A stretch of 41,240 bases of DNA. Source: a virus. Shown here one piece after another: positions 1-6,946 of the stretch; the stretch's first letter is position 1, and every line of letters starts with the position of its first letter. The translations under genes were made by a program, and so were the position numbers. The notes beneath the pieces were generated by a model, which worked only from the letters and a program-made list of their open reading frames with translations, was not told the DNA's origin and did not search any database. The stretch covers positions 1 to 41,240 of the IMG/VR virus record IMGVR_UViG_3300024264_000073; one strand, 5' to 3'.

Positions 1-94
1 AAAAAAAGAAACCAAAAAAAGGGCAAGTTCTGGAGGATCAAGAAAAAAAAATGTAAAAAAATTATTAAAAATTTATAACTTTTTAAATGTTTGA
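1..94 (+). CDS. C-terminal part of a small basic protein that crosses the genome junction
   Basis: If the ends are joined through the 59-bp repeat, the frame opened by ATG at 41174 runs through bases 1-61 and stops at TGA 92-94. The product is about 32 residues, begins MTQKETKKRASSGG and is rich in Lys, Arg and Ser. With the eight-A version of the terminal run the frame instead ends a few codons earlier (TAA at 76-78), so the C-terminus is uncertain. No family is recognised. See the entry at 41174 for the start. Confidence 0.45.
   Translation, partial: KKETKKRASSGGSRKKNVKKLLKIYNFLNV
3..61. repeat. Terminal direct repeat, left copy (59 bp)
   Basis: Bases 3-61 are identical to 41181-41239. 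This is what a circular or terminally redundant phage genome looks like after linear assembly, and it gives a unit length of about 41,178 bp. The A-run that ends the repeat has seven bases here and eight at the right end, so the exact closing base is uncertain. A reading frame that begins at 41174 continues through this copy to 94. Confidence 0.9.
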
Positions 95-215
95 AGCTCA
101 AAAAATTAAAGTTTATATTTACGTAATTGGGGGGTTATTTAGGGGTAGTCTAATATTCACACTAGATTTTTGGATTTTGAACTTTTATTACACCAACTGC
201 ATAATATATATTTTT
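95..215. other. Leader region upstream of the terminase operon, no gene seen
   Basis: No convincing reading frame is present. The stretch holds two G-runs (GGGGGG at about 129-134 and GGGG at about 142-145) in very AT-rich DNA, and leads into the late promoter at 216-251. Its place just before the terminase genes, together with the G/T-rich tract at 40894-41073 on the other side of the junction, makes it part of the most likely packaging-initiation neighbourhood. That is inference from position only. Confidence 0.4.
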
Positions 216-251
216 GTTCCAAACTATATTATTTATTATTTGTTATATTGT
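216..251 (+). promoter_or_regulatory. Late-class promoter for the terminase operon
   Basis: GTTCC at 216-220, 23 nt, then the -7 box TATATTGT at 244-251. The same box with the same 23-nt spacing occurs at 3121-3156 and 24342-24377. The first gene starts at 276, so this copy, unlike those two, leaves a short leader of about 20 nt. The -7 box resembles the Bacteroidota TAnnTTTG element. The usual TTTG -33 box is absent and GTTCC takes its place, which suggests activator dependence. Confidence 0.7.
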
Positions 252-275
252 GCATAAATAATGTAACTTTACAAT

Positions 276-791
276 ATGAATAAAAGGGATCAGGAAAGGG
301 CTGACAAGAGAAATGCCAAGCTATCGCAAAAAAAAGAAGATGAGAAAATTATTAGCACAGTAGTTTCAAAATATAATCCAAGTGATTTGGACTTAAATAA
401 GAGTTCAGGTAAGGCAACAGGTCTTGTGAGTTATAAAAGAACAACTGAAGTGGTAAAGCTAATATTGAGAGGCATAAGATATACAGATATAATGGAATAT
501 TGTGAAGCTCATTGGGGTATAAAAAGAAGGATGGCTAGTATTTATTATAAAAAGGCATTAGAAAGTTTTGCAGAGCAATTTTCGGAGGAAAGAGAGTATG
601 AGATTGATAAACATCAAATCATGTTACAAGATTTATATAGTAAGTCATATAAGTCTGGAGATTTGAATTTATGTAGATTGTTATTGCAAGATGTTGCAAA
701 GATGAAAGGTATAGTTGTTGATAGAGTTGATTTAACTAGTGGTGGAGATAGTTTTGTCTTTAATTATGAGAGTCCTTCTGACAAAACATAG
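276..791 (+). CDS. terS: Terminase small subunit candidate
   Basis: The 171-residue product has a Lys-rich, charged N-terminus, then a helix-turn-helix-like part around residues 60-105 (EVVKLILRGIRYTDIMEYC, then GIKRRMASIYYKKA), followed by helical segments and a Ser/Asp-rich tail. Small terminase subunits usually combine an N-terminal DNA-binding HTH with a helical oligomerisation region, and this gene lies two genes upstream of an unmistakable large terminase. It would recognise the packaging site and load the motor onto it. The ATG lies 24 nt after the -7 box of the late promoter. The family assignment rests on position and predicted fold, since small terminase sequences are poorly conserved. 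Confidence 0.6.
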   Translation: MNKRDQERADKRNAKLSQKKEDEKIISTVVSKYNPSDLDLNKSSGKATGLVSYKRTTEVVKLILRGIRYTDIMEYCEAHWGIKRRMASIYYKKALESFAEQFSEEREYEIDKHQIMLQDLYSKSYKSGDLNLCRLLLQDVAKMKGIVVDRVDLTSGGDSFVFNYESPSDKT

Positions 792-797
792 TATGTG

Positions 798-830
798 CTA
801 ATCATCGCTTAAACAAAAGAAAATAACTTT
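798..830. other. Short intergenic hairpin
   Basis: ACAAAAG and CTTTTGT form a 7-bp AT-rich stem with a loop of about seven bases in the 136-bp gap after the small terminase gene. No long U-tract follows, so it is at most a weak terminator or processing site. The rest of the gap, up to the ATG at 928, holds no gene of meaningful length. Confidence 0.3.
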
Positions 831-927
831 TGTTAAAGGTTTATATCTTTAATTATTAAGTTAAATTATAAGTGCAAGTATAATAAAAATAAATAACATA
901 ATATGGAAACTTTAGAAATAAAAAAAC

Positions 928-1617
928 ATGACAAAATTTAATACAAAGACAGTAATTTTAAGAGCAGAAGCTACATCTCCTATTATAAAAGGTAAGGAGT
1001 CTTTAGGTGTTGCCAAAGATAGATTAAGAATAATAACTAAGGATCAAGATGTTGAAAAAAGAACACAAAGATTAGGTTCAATAAGCAAACACTCTGAAGA
1101 TGGTAAAGATGTTTTGTCTAACGATAAAAACTCTTTAGTTATTAGGCCGGATGCCAATATTAAGATGCAACAAACAGAAGAAGCTACTTTTAATATGTAC
1201 CTAGATGTATTTACAGCATCTGGCACTACTTCTAATAAAAGAGTAGAAACATTATTAGTAGCTGACATAACATTATCAGAATTAAAGGTGTTGGAAAAAG
1301 GATTTAGTTTAGGTGGTACATTTTTAGAGGGAGCAAGAACTGCAGGTAAAAATTATTCGCCATCTAGCACTTCTAATAGCTATTCTGAAAGAGTTAATTA
1401 TTATGATTTAGTAAAGTCTATACAAATTAGTGATGTTGTTCCTAATGCAGATGCTTTTGGGGATATTAATTTGGGTGCTGGTGGCGACACATCAGTTTCA
1501 ACAGAACACTCTACAATAAAAAGTGATTTTCTTTTAAAACAAGAAGGAGATGTATATGTAAATAAAATACCAGGCATTTCAAATTCAGCTTGGCTAACTT
1601 TAATAAATAATATGTAA
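928..1617 (+). CDS. Hypothetical protein between the terminase genes
   Basis: A 229-residue product that I do not recognise. It is soluble, with no signal peptide or membrane segment, and is rich in Ser, Thr, Asn and Asp. The pattern of short hydrophobic strands (for example KRVETLLVADITLSELKVL) suggests a beta-rich fold. The C-terminal third has Gly/Asp/Ser-rich linkers. Position between the small and large terminases suggests a virion or packaging accessory role, but no motif supports a specific one. The stop TAA shares its last A with the ATG of the next gene, indicating translational coupling. Confidence 0.75.
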   Translation: MTKFNTKTVILRAEATSPIIKGKESLGVAKDRLRIITKDQDVEKRTQRLGSISKHSEDGKDVLSNDKNSLVIRPDANIKMQQTEEATFNMYLDVFTASGTTSNKRVETLLVADITLSELKVLEKGFSLGGTFLEGARTAGKNYSPSSTSNSYSERVNYYDLVKSIQISDVVPNADAFGDINLGAGGDTSVSTEHSTIKSDFLLKQEGDVYVNKIPGISNSAWLTLINNM

Positions 1618-1796
1618 TGAAAAAAATAATTAAATCAATAGGAGGGCTTTTTAAATCTAAAGATGCAGGTTTTTTAGAATATGTTTTTGCAATATCTTGT
1701 ATAATTTGTGTTTTGCCATCAGTATTGGCATATATAATTTTACAAAAGCTAATTTTACAACCAGCATATAGCCTTGTCAAAACAATTTGGAAATAA
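1617..1796 (+). CDS. Small membrane protein upstream of large terminase
   Basis: A 59-residue frame starting MKKIIKSIGGLF, whose ATG overlaps the preceding stop (TAATGA). A Lys-rich N-terminus is followed by one clear membrane segment at about residues 20-45 (EYVFAISCIICVLPSVLAYI) and a short C-terminal tail. The end overlaps the start of the large terminase by 10 bases, which argues that it is translated as part of the same operon. No family is recognised. A holin or membrane anchor role is possible, but the lysis genes lie elsewhere. Confidence 0.6.
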   Translation: MKKIIKSIGGLFKSKDAGFLEYVFAISCIICVLPSVLAYIILQKLILQPAYSLVKTIWK

Positions 1797-3106
1797 ATTT
1801 TAAACCAACAAAAAAGCAACATCTAGCTTGGGAGTATTTACATGATGAAACCACATCCGAAATTTTATTTGGAGGAAGTGCTGGTGGAGGTAAATCTTAT
1901 TTTGGAGCTGCATGGCTTTTATACTCTTGCCTTCGTTTTCCAGGAACTAGATGGTTAATGGGTAGAGCTACACTAAAAACATTAAAAGAAACTACTTTAA
2001 ATTCTTTTTTTATGGTTTGTAGTGATTGGGGGGTTAAAAAAGGAGAAACTTATAAATTTAATGCCCAAAGTAATGTCATAGAGTTCCAAAATGGCAGTAC
2101 AATTCTTTTAAAAGACTTATTTCAATATCCTGCTGATCCAAACTTTGATTCACTTGGTTCATTGGAAATTTCTGGTGCATTTATTGATGAAGTGAACCAA
2201 TGTACTGAAAAAGCAAAGAATGTAGTGGCTTCTAGGATAAGATTTAAACTTGCAGAATATAATTTACGCCCAAAAGTGTTAATGAGTTGTAATCCATCAA
2301 AAAATTGGGTTTATGACTTCTATAAACAAAATAGAGATGAAACTTTGCCAACACATAAAAAGTTTGTACAAGCAAAATTAGTTGATAACCCTCATATTTC
2401 AGAGTTTTACGAAGAACAACTAAAAAAACTTGATCCTGTTTCAAGGGAAAGGCTTTTACATGGTAATTGGGAGTATGATTCAGGAGAAGATAGACTATTT
2501 GACTATGAAGCTGTTTTAGATGTGTTTACTAACTCAAAAGTTACTTCAGACAACTCTGAAAAGTATCTTTCTTGTGATATTGCCTTATTAGGTAGTGATA
2601 AATTGGTTATTTGTGTGTGGAATGGGTTAATAGTTGAAGAAATAGTAACAAAAGACAAGACATCTGCTGATAATGTGGAGAAATTGATAAGAAACTTGGC
2701 AGATACGCACAAAATACCACAGAAAAACATCATAATTGATAGTGATGGAGTAGGCCAATATCTATCTCATTACATGAAAGGAGTACAACCTTTTGTGAAT
2801 AATGCAAAACCTCTTAATAAAGAAAATTATCAAAACTTAAAAACACAATGTTATTACAAGTTAGCTGAACAGATAAATGTAGGTAATGTTTGGATAAAAT
2901 GCAATGATATTGATTTAAGAAACAAAATTATAGAAGAATTAGAGGTTGTAAGAAGAAAAAACATGGACAATGATAATAAACTTGCTATTTTATCAAAAAA
3001 AGAAATGAAAGCTGTATTAGGACATTCTCCTGATTTTGCAGATGCTTTAATGATGAGAATGAGATATATGTTTAAAAATAACAAGCGAATTATGGCTTGG
3101 AGGTAA
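1787..3106 (+). CDS. terL: Terminase large subunit (packaging ATPase and nuclease)
   Basis: This 439-residue protein drives DNA translocation into proheads and cuts the concatemer. The Walker A loop is GGSAGGGKS at residues 29-37, and the Walker B segment AFIDEVN is at about 131-137. The RNase H-like nuclease half shows acidic residues at D264 (SCDIALLGSD), D318/D320 (IIIDSDGVGQ) and the terminal PDFADA motif near 415-421. Length is normal for the family. The only start that keeps the N-terminus and ATPase loop is TTG at 1787, 10 bases inside the previous gene; the next in-frame Met lies beyond Walker A. It ends 14 bases before the next late promoter box. Confidence 0.95.
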   Translation: MEINFKPTKKQHLAWEYLHDETTSEILFGGSAGGGKSYFGAAWLLYSCLRFPGTRWLMGRATLKTLKETTLNSFFMVCSDWGVKKGETYKFNAQSNVIEFQNGSTILLKDLFQYPADPNFDSLGSLEISGAFIDEVNQCTEKAKNVVASRIRFKLAEYNLRPKVLMSCNPSKNWVYDFYKQNRDETLPTHKKFVQAKLVDNPHISEFYEEQLKKLDPVSRERLLHGNWEYDSGEDRLFDYEAVLDVFTNSKVTSDNSEKYLSCDIALLGSDKLVICVWNGLIVEEIVTKDKTSADNVEKLIRNLADTHKIPQKNIIIDSDGVGQYLSHYMKGVQPFVNNAKPLNKENYQNLKTQCYYKLAEQINVGNVWIKCNDIDLRNKIIEELEVVRRKNMDNDNKLAILSKKEMKAVLGHSPDFADALMMRMRYMFKNNKRIMAWR

Positions 3107-3120
3107 AAAACTAACTTTTT

Positions 3121-3156
3121 GTTCCATAAAGTTCCAAAGGTTATTTGTTATATTGT
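3121..3156 (+). promoter_or_regulatory. Late-class promoter for the tail operon, leaderless start
   Basis: GTTCC at 3121-3125, 23 nt, then TATATTGT at 3149-3156. A second GTTCC begins at 3131, exactly 10 bp after the first, so two boxes lie one helical turn apart. The ATG of the next gene (3160) begins after only three bases (AAG), so transcription would begin at or next to the start codon. The layout matches the promoter at 24332-24377, including the paired boxes and the 3-nt gap. Confidence 0.75.
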
Positions 3157-3159
3157 AAG

Positions 3160-3564
3160 ATGTCGTACAAAGAAGAAATATATTTTTTAAATAACAGACA
3201 TTCTGTTATAATAAATGATTATTTAACTAAAGTTCAAAATTTAATGGACTCTTCTACTTTTTTTAACGAAGATTATGTTGGATATGAAGTTTTAGTCTTA
3301 AATGTTATAGATTATCACAATGGATTAAGCAAATATGTTTCAGAAGGATTAGTTAATCGTAGAGATTGGTTTGTATCTTTGCCTAACAATTTATATTGGG
3401 CCACAAAGGGTTATTTGGCTAATTTACAATTAAATCAAAATGAAGATATATATTATTGTGAAGAAAAACTATTATCTTTGACTTTAGATGTGTTAGATGA
3501 ATTAAATGAAAGCATATTAATACATCCATTTACAGAAAAAGAATATAAAATTAATTTAAACTAA
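3160..3564 (+). CDS. Hypothetical protein, first gene of the tail operon
   Basis: A 134-residue protein, MSYKEEIYFLNNRHSV onward, mainly helical and acidic, with no motif I recognise. A longer version starting at TTG 3145 would place the start codon inside the promoter -7 box, so ATG 3160 is preferred. The stop overlaps the ATG of the tail chaperone gene (TAATG). Position directly before the chaperone suggests a tail or head-tail joining function, for instance tail completion, but this is unproven. Confidence 0.75.
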   Translation: MSYKEEIYFLNNRHSVIINDYLTKVQNLMDSSTFFNEDYVGYEVLVLNVIDYHNGLSKYVSEGLVNRRDWFVSLPNNLYWATKGYLANLQLNQNEDIYYCEEKLLSLTLDVLDELNESILIHPFTEKEYKINLN

Positions 3565-4411
3565 TGGAATCATATATTTTAAACGACAATAAAATAACAT
3601 TCCCATCATCATGGGAAGAATGTACTTATGGAAAGTTTTTAGCTTTTGTAAGGTTATCAGATAATTTATCTGCTAATCAAGAAGAAGAAACTGATAATGA
3701 ATATCAACAAACTTTAAATGATTTAAAGCAAAATACTAAAGTATTATCTTTTTGGTTAGGAGTTTCAGAAGATGAGATAAGCATGATGGATTTAGATGTT
3801 GCAAATGACATTATGAGTAAACTAAGTTGGGTTGGAGAAAAATATACTCCAATAAATATAGATTCTTTTACTATAGGCGAAGAAAAGTTTTATTTACCTA
3901 AAGATTTAATGGCTAAAAGTAGTTTTGGTAGATTTATAGAAGCTGAACAGTTAGAATTACAAGCAAATATGCTAGATAATGGTATTATAGAAATATTGCC
4001 TAGACAAATTGCTATTTTATGTAAAAAAGAAGGGGAAGAAGAAAAATTAAATGATGCCCTCATAGATGAAAGGGCTAAGAAGTTTGAAAAACTTGACATG
4101 GCAACTATTTGGGATGTCGGTTTTTTTTTGAGCAAGTTAGAACAGAAATTGACACTAAATTTCCTAATCTCAACGGAGAAGGAGGGGAAGGAAAGTCAAA
4201 AATTGCAACAAAAGGCACAATAGATGGTTATGGTTGGTTAAATTCTCTTTATGATGTAGCTAAAGATGGAATTTTTACAAAAGACAATCTAAGTGCTGTG
4301 GAAAGTGTGTTAATTACAGAGTTATATGAGATATTTACATATTTATCTTGGAAATCTGCTTGTAATTCGTATGAAGAGAAATTAAATGATTTAAACAAGA
4401 AAACTAGCTAA
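3564..4411 (+). CDS. Tail assembly chaperone, two products by -1 ribosomal frameshift
   Basis: Frame 0 runs 3564-4223 (219 residues, MESYILNDNKITFPSSWEEC onward). A second frame covers about 4109-4411 and has no plausible start of its own. The two share the T9 run at 4121-4129, read GGT TTT TTT TTG in frame 0. A -1 slip there joins ...DVGFF to FEQVRTEID and yields about 282 residues, stopping at 4411. This is the G/GT architecture of siphophage tail chaperones, in which a minority frameshifted product recruits the tape measure while tube subunits assemble. The protein is acidic and helical, as expected. The tape measure gene is further away than usual (11603). An undercounted T in the sequence would make one continuous frame instead. 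Confidence 0.75.
4121..4130 (+). promoter_or_regulatory. Slippery site for -1 frameshifting
   Basis: Nine T followed by G (T TTT TTT TTG) near the 3' end of frame 0 in the tail chaperone gene. P- and A-site tRNAs can both re-pair after slipping back by one. The frame entered is open for about 280 more bases and ends just before the next gene at 4413. No strong downstream pseudoknot is obvious by eye. Confidence 0.65.
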
Positions 4412-4412
4412 T

Positions 4413-5003
4413 ATGGAATATACTTTAACAAAAATTATAGAAACAATGAAAGAATGTGCAGAATCTGCTGGATTTTGTAGCTTTCAATTTGGGCCTCACA
4501 CAAACATTAACAATAATCATAATATTTGCTATGATCATCTTAATGCAAGTTACCCAACCTCAACACTTGCATCTGGTAAGTTAGAAACTTGGAATTTTGA
4601 TATAGTTTTAGCTAGACCTGATAATAAAAGTAATACTTCAGGGGTACAAACATTAAATGATGTTCATTTAATTATGACAGACTTAGAAATAAAGTTTTGG
4701 AATTTTATTTCTTGTTGTGCTTTAGGTATTTCAGGAGGAGGAGGATGTAAAGAAGCTGTTCCAAAAAATTTAATAAGAATATCAAGAGATAAAGGAACAT
4801 TTAATGATAATCTTGTTACATTACAATGCCAATTTACAATACAAGTTGTGTTAGCAGGACTTACTGATCCTTGTGGGGGTAGTTCTGGTTCATCAGATCC
4901 TTGCTATGGATTTTTTGAAGATGAATTTGATCCTTGTGAGCCTTGTGATGATGAGTTCGCATTTCCACCTACTTTTCCAGCTAATCAGACACTAAATCCT
5001 TAA
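4413..5003 (+). CDS. Hypothetical tail or head-tail protein with Cys-rich tail
   Basis: A 196-residue protein starting one base after the stop of the chaperone fusion. The N-terminal 140 residues look alpha/beta, with no membrane segment. The C-terminal 45 residues are low in complexity and rich in Cys, Asp and Pro, with four DPC or EPC repeats followed by a Phe/Pro stretch. Cysteine is uncommon in virion proteins, so disulfides or metal binding in the tail end are possible. No family is recognised. The context (chaperone before, gp10-like protein after) points to a tail or joining component. Confidence 0.7.
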   Translation: MEYTLTKIIETMKECAESAGFCSFQFGPHTNINNNHNICYDHLNASYPTSTLASGKLETWNFDIVLARPDNKSNTSGVQTLNDVHLIMTDLEIKFWNFISCCALGISGGGGCKEAVPKNLIRISRDKGTFNDNLVTLQCQFTIQVVLAGLTDPCGGSSGSSDPCYGFFEDEFDPCEPCDDEFAFPPTFPANQTLNP

Positions 5004-5004
5004 T

Positions 5005-5517
5005 ATGGGTAGATTATCTAATATATTAAAACTAGTGCAAAGATCAGGATTAGCTGCTGAAAGAATCGCTAAAAAAAGACTTACTGTTCGTAGAAAAGGC
5101 AATTCTCCTATGAATACTTTTGGCTTGTTAAGTGATAGCATAACATTTCAAATAAAAGAGAACAATGGACTTGCAAATTTAACTTTAGAGTCATTTGAGG
5201 AGGGATTAATTCTAAATGATGGATATACTGATGTTCCATTTAGAGGTAAAACAGGAAAGTATGATGATAGTCAATATATAACTCAATTAGCTATTTGGGC
5301 AGCCAAAAAGTTTTATGGTAATAATTATAAAAAAGGTTTAAAGGCGGCTTTTGCTATTGCTAGAACACAAAAAGCAAATAATTCTGGGGTAAAACATCCT
5401 GGCTGGATGGATGAGGTTAAAGAAAAAATAGATGATAAAATAAATGAAATATTAACACAAGATACTATTTTAGCTATACAAGCAGACACAATGGCTAAAT
5501 TAAATTTAACAATATAA
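5005..5517 (+). CDS. HK97 gp10-like tail completion or neck protein candidate
   Basis: A 170-residue basic protein (MGRLSNILKLVQRSGL onward) with a helical N-terminus, a central beta part (LANLTLESFEEGLILNDGY) and a C-terminal helix. Its size, charge and position among the tail genes resemble HK97 gp10-type head-tail proteins, which cap or complete the tail tube. It starts directly after the previous stop and is followed four bases later by the next gene. Fold-level resemblance only; there is no diagnostic motif. Confidence 0.5.
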   Translation: MGRLSNILKLVQRSGLAAERIAKKRLTVRRKGNSPMNTFGLLSDSITFQIKENNGLANLTLESFEEGLILNDGYTDVPFRGKTGKYDDSQYITQLAIWAAKKFYGNNYKKGLKAAFAIARTQKANNSGVKHPGWMDEVKEKIDDKINEILTQDTILAIQADTMAKLNLTI

Positions 5518-5521
5518 CAAA

Positions 5522-6946
5522 ATGTCAAAACCATTATTTATAAAAGATTTTTATAGAAAGTTTTACGCTGCTTATAGACCTATAGTATGTAGTTTAACTT
5601 GCAATGATTCAGATGTTTCTTTTTTAAGAGCAGAATTACTTGTAGCACTAAATGGAAGTAACTCATATAGTAGCACTGGAGTTTTAATAAATGCATATAA
5701 CAACGAAAACAATGTTTATGAATTTAATGTAATGGAATACACTAGGGCTTACATTGGATCAGGAACAGGGGTTATTTTATCATTTTTAAACTTTATAATT
5801 CCTGGATATTTTGAAACTTCTAAATTTAAGCTAGTTGTATGGCCTGTAAGATATAGTAATACAGCACAAGGTTTGCTTTTTGATGATTTAGCTGATTCAG
5901 TAGAATCTTCTTCATTTATATCAACAGATACCACAACTGATGAACAAGAAAACACAGATTTTGGGCAATATCACTTTTTAGATAGATATGTATTAGGAGA
6001 AAACTATAATAATGGTGGTACAGGAACTTGTAAGCCATTAACTAATATGCCATATCAAGGTAGTAATTCCTATGATAGTGGTGCATTAGATTTTACACAG
6101 AAACATCCAACAAATTATGGTGTTTCTATAGATATTAGTGATAACATGACTCCTTCTTTGTATTATCTTAATGGTAGAAATGGTTATAACTCTATGATTT
6201 ACTTTGTAAGAAATGGAACTACAGGTTATGTAATGACTGGTGGATTTGTTCAAATATCTTATCCTAGTAATACTCAAAATATGCATAAAATTCCTTTACA
6301 TCCTATACAATTAGAACAATTCATTTTAAATCAAAATGGTGTAGCTTCTAATTTAATTGTTGATGCTTCAGGTAATTTAATTGCTAGTGAAATATATATT
6401 GTTGCATTATCTGGAGGGCTTTTTAGTTCATCTAATAGTTGGGGAGGTTTTGATGAAAATGGAAATCCAGAAGCAAGATGGATGAAAGTTGCTTATACAG
6501 ATAGAGATAATAATAAAGGAGTAGATGCTTGTAAAAGAACAAGATTTCATTTTAAAAACTCATTAGGGGGTTATGATTTTTTTAATTGCTATGGAACGGA
6601 AAGTAAATCAATATCTATTAAATCTACAAGATATGAAAAATACAATCCAACTGCATTTAGAGGATTAAGAGGCAAAAAAGAGCTTTGGGTAAATAGAGAA
6701 GATACTTATAGTGTAATAACACAGCCTATAACTAATAATGAAGCTATTTGGTTGCAAGAGCTTATATCAAGTCCTTTGGTTTGGGTAGAAGTAAAAGTAA
6801 AAGATATAGCAAAAGGAGAGCAATATCAATTAGTAGCAGTACAAATAGTGCCAGGTAGTTATGAAATATATAATACAGAAAATAATATAAATTATATTGA
6901 GTTTAAATATACATTGGCAAATTCTAGAACACAACAAAGAGGATAA
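5522..6946 (+). CDS. Distal tail or baseplate protein candidate
   Basis: A 474-residue protein, beta-rich and full of Asn, Tyr, Ser and Gly, without membrane segments. It sits immediately upstream of the 1551-residue tail-tip protein and overlaps its ATG (TAATG). Its C-terminal half (residues 380-470) has a compact strand pattern (YSVITQPITNNEAIWLQEL, then WVEVKVKDIAKGEQYQLVAV) that could form an interaction domain. A distal-tail or tip-hub role is suggested by position and composition only. Confidence 0.5.
   Translation: MSKPLFIKDFYRKFYAAYRPIVCSLTCNDSDVSFLRAELLVALNGSNSYSSTGVLINAYNNENNVYEFNVMEYTRAYIGSGTGVILSFLNFIIPGYFETSKFKLVVWPVRYSNTAQGLLFDDLADSVESSSFISTDTTTDEQENTDFGQYHFLDRYVLGENYNNGGTGTCKPLTNMPYQGSNSYDSGALDFTQKHPTNYGVSIDISDNMTPSLYYLNGRNGYNSMIYFVRNGTTGYVMTGGFVQISYPSNTQNMHKIPLHPIQLEQFILNQNGVASNLIVDASGNLIASEIYIVALSGGLFSSSNSWGGFDENGNPEARWMKVAYTDRDNNKGVDACKRTRFHFKNSLGGYDFFNCYGTESKSISIKSTRYEKYNPTAFRGLRGKKELWVNREDTYSVITQPITNNEAIWLQELISSPLVWVEVKVKDIAKGEQYQLVAVQIVPGSYEIYNTENNINYIEFKYTLANSRTQQRG

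Noticed and set aside
165-201. Early-class promoter at TTTGGATTTTG
   Set aside because: TTTGGAT resembles the early element, but no TAYATTGT-like box occurs 21 nt downstream.
4121-4129. Sequencing error instead of programmed frameshift
   Set aside because: Not excluded, but slippery T-runs at this place in tail chaperone genes are typical, and both frames end in good context, so programmed slippage is preferred.
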